Assembly (NCBI RefSeq): GCF_900108855.1
Contig: NZ_FNXY01000001.1
Span: 372,001-436,000, forward strand
Length of the DNA stretch: 64,000 nt
Direction: 5' to 3'
Source of the DNA: Dyadobacter koreensis
Lineage (GTDB): Bacteria; Bacteroidota; Bacteroidia; Cytophagales; Spirosomataceae
Below, piece after piece: positions 62,792 to 64,000 of this stretch. The position numbers and the translations under genes are program-made. Numbering within the stretch: the stretch's first letter is position 1; each line of letters begins with the position of its first letter. The notes under the pieces were generated by a model, which saw only the letters and a list, made by a program, of their open reading frames with translations, did not search any database and was not told where the DNA came from.

Positions 62792-64000
62792 TTAAAAAAC
62801 CTGATTGATTCCGGCTGATAGTACACGCAGTGGTGGCAGATAACCAACCGAGGCCTGCTCAGGATCCCATCCCTTGTAGCGCGTGAAGGTTAATGCATTT
62901 TGCGCTTGTATAAATATTCGCGGCCCGGCCAGTCCCCCTTTTGCACCCGCACGCAGCGGCACGCGCCAAGAGATCGAAACGTTTTTCAGCCGGATGAACG
63001 AGGCATCGCTGTAGCTGTTTTCGCCGTAACTTCTGGCCTCAGTGAACTGTTTATAGACCGGGTTGCTGATTGCGTAATTCTGTGAGAACTTCTGGTTGCT
63101 TGTCAGATCACCCGTTTTTTGCCAGCGGTCAAGCACCTCTGCCGGCTGATTCGAATTATTCAGCCCCCAGGCGCCGGGCATTCCGAACACATCCCGGCGG
63201 TAGTTGGCCCCCGTCTGCCTGACAAACTGAAGAAAAAAATCCAGTTCCACTCCCCGGTAACGGACCGTGTTACCGAGTCCGCCAAAGAAGCGCTGCCCGG
63301 TAAAGACAATAGCGGTCCGGTCTATCGCATTGAAAGTTCCGCTGTTGTCTGCGTCCTTGAAACGGTAGGTCCCGCTGGCCGGGTCGACGCCTACATACTC
63401 ATAGGTTTTGCGGATACTGAGCGGCTCTTTGATCGCATAAGTATTTGCATAAGAAGACCCCGCAAGACCTGGATAATCAATCAGCTTGTTCTTCGGAATG
63501 GTAAGATTTATCGTGCCGCTCCACTGCACAGACGTTTTGCGCAGATACTGCGTGTTAAGTTCGAATTCCCAGCCGCTGTTTCTTACCCTTGCCGGCAAAT
63601 TATATTGTATCTGAGACTGCCCGGTGACCGAAGGCAATGGATAGCCGACCAGCTGCCCCGTGGATACATTATTAAACCAGTCGGCAGTCAGGCGGAAACG
63701 GTCCTGGAACAGTCCGGTTTCCAGAGCAATATCCAGCTTGCGGCTTTTTTCCCAGGAAAAATCCGCATTAACAAGCCTGGTAGGATATAATCCTTTCTGC
63801 CCGTTGTAGCTATATGCGGTCGAGGAGTATGTATCTAAAAATCCGTAGTCTGGAATCTGGTCACTACCGCTGCTTCCATAGGAGACACGGATCTTACCAA
63901 AGCTTAGAAAAGGTACTGCTTCTTTCATAAAATTTTCCTGGTAGAAAAGCCAGCCTAACCCTGCGGCAGCGAAATTGGCGTATTGCCTGTTAGGACCAAA
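62792..64000 (-). CDS. SusC/RagA-family TonB-dependent receptor (partial, 5' end outside window)
   Basis: The frame is open through the right edge; residues before the first Met (FGPNRQYANFAAAGLGWLFY) are typical SusC barrel sequence, so the gene continues beyond the window. Barrel strands and turns include KIRVSYGSSGSDQIPDYGFL, ETGLFQDRFRLTADWFN and VELDFFLQFVRQTGANYRRD. The C-terminal FTRYKGWDPEQAS and LSAGINQVF are family hallmarks. It forms the channel of a SusCD import pair with the next gene. Confidence 0.95.
   Translation of the reverse strand, partial: FGPNRQYANFAAAGLGWLFYQENFMKEAVPFLSFGKIRVSYGSSGSDQIPDYGFLDTYSSTAYSYNGQKGLYPTRLVNADFSWEKSRKLDIALETGLFQDRFRLTADWFNNVSTGQLVGYPLPSVTGQSQIQYNLPARVRNSGWEFELNTQYLRKTSVQWSGTINLTIPKNKLIDYPGLAGSSYANTYAIKEPLSIRKTYEYVGVDPASGTYRFKDADNSGTFNAIDRTAIVFTGQRFFGGLGNTVRYRGVELDFFLQFVRQTGANYRRDVFGMPGAWGLNNSNQPAEVLDRWQKTGDLTSNQKFSQNYAISNPVYKQFTEARSYGENSYSDASFIRLKNVSISWRVPLRAGAKGGLAGPRIFIQAQNALTFTRYKGWDPEQASVGYLPPLRVLSAGINQVF

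Overview
The window looks like a chromosomal piece of a soil- or plant-associated member of the Bacteroidota, most likely Cytophagales and close to Dyadobacter or Spirosoma. That placement is inferred from gene content. The content includes two SusC/SusD-type outer-membrane systems, two proteins with type IX secretion (T9SS) C-terminal sorting domains, an ECF sigma/FecR pair, TPR and LytS-type sensor kinases, and a DnaE-like polymerase next to an XRE-S24 regulator. No tRNA, rRNA or CRISPR array was seen.

Layout. 1-3042 (minus): ECF sigma factor, FecR anti-sigma and the start of an STN-domain SusC receptor, a cell-surface signalling cascade. 3258-9161 (minus): a giant T9SS-exported GH74-like xyloglucanase with Ig-like, malectin and cellulose-binding modules. 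9.2-13.5 kb: a decaying stretch with relics of an AlkB dioxygenase, a histidine kinase and an Rpn-type nuclease, plus one copy of a short repeat family. 14.0-18.4 kb: lipoprotein alpha/beta hydrolase, arginase-fold protein, IS3 relic, and a Tet(X)-like flavin monooxygenase divergent from an AraC regulator. 18.8-19.5 kb: ankyrin protein. 20.4-27.0 kb: a DNA-damage/mutagenesis island. In it dnaE-like and HMCES-like genes face an S24 regulator, two small genes and a DnaQ-GIY-YIG nuclease across an intergenic region holding two matching operators.

27.7-32.9 kb: TPR sensor kinase, gene-poor DNA with a resolvase relic, then a Crp-type regulator and a SnoaL-like protein. 33.3-35.6 kb: TetR with two operators, one ruined and two intact cupin genes. 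35.8-38.6 kb: a T9SS protein with about ten internal repeats. 38.7-46.3 kb: gene-poor, with hypothetical genes, a DUF5694-like protein, tandem single-domain response regulators, an IS21 istB relic and three more repeat copies. 46.5-48.0 kb: a three-gene HipBST-type toxin-antitoxin operon behind AT-rich palindromes. 48.7 kb: an HU-type protein.

49.3-64.0 kb: TetR, a LytS/LytTR two-component pair and a full-length LanB-type dehydratase. Divergent from these run an RteC-like gene, a Crp-type regulator, a MauE-like redox membrane protein, a DUF6520-like small secreted protein and a secreted unknown. They converge on a minus-strand SusC-SusD-TlpA operon that runs off the right edge. The LanB has no visible LanC or precursor. 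A 30-bp near-perfect palindrome sits just before its probable start, and a TTTTATACG-type motif recurs in the adjacent divergent intergenic region. This LanB region and the S24/DnaE island are the most promising places for undescribed biology.
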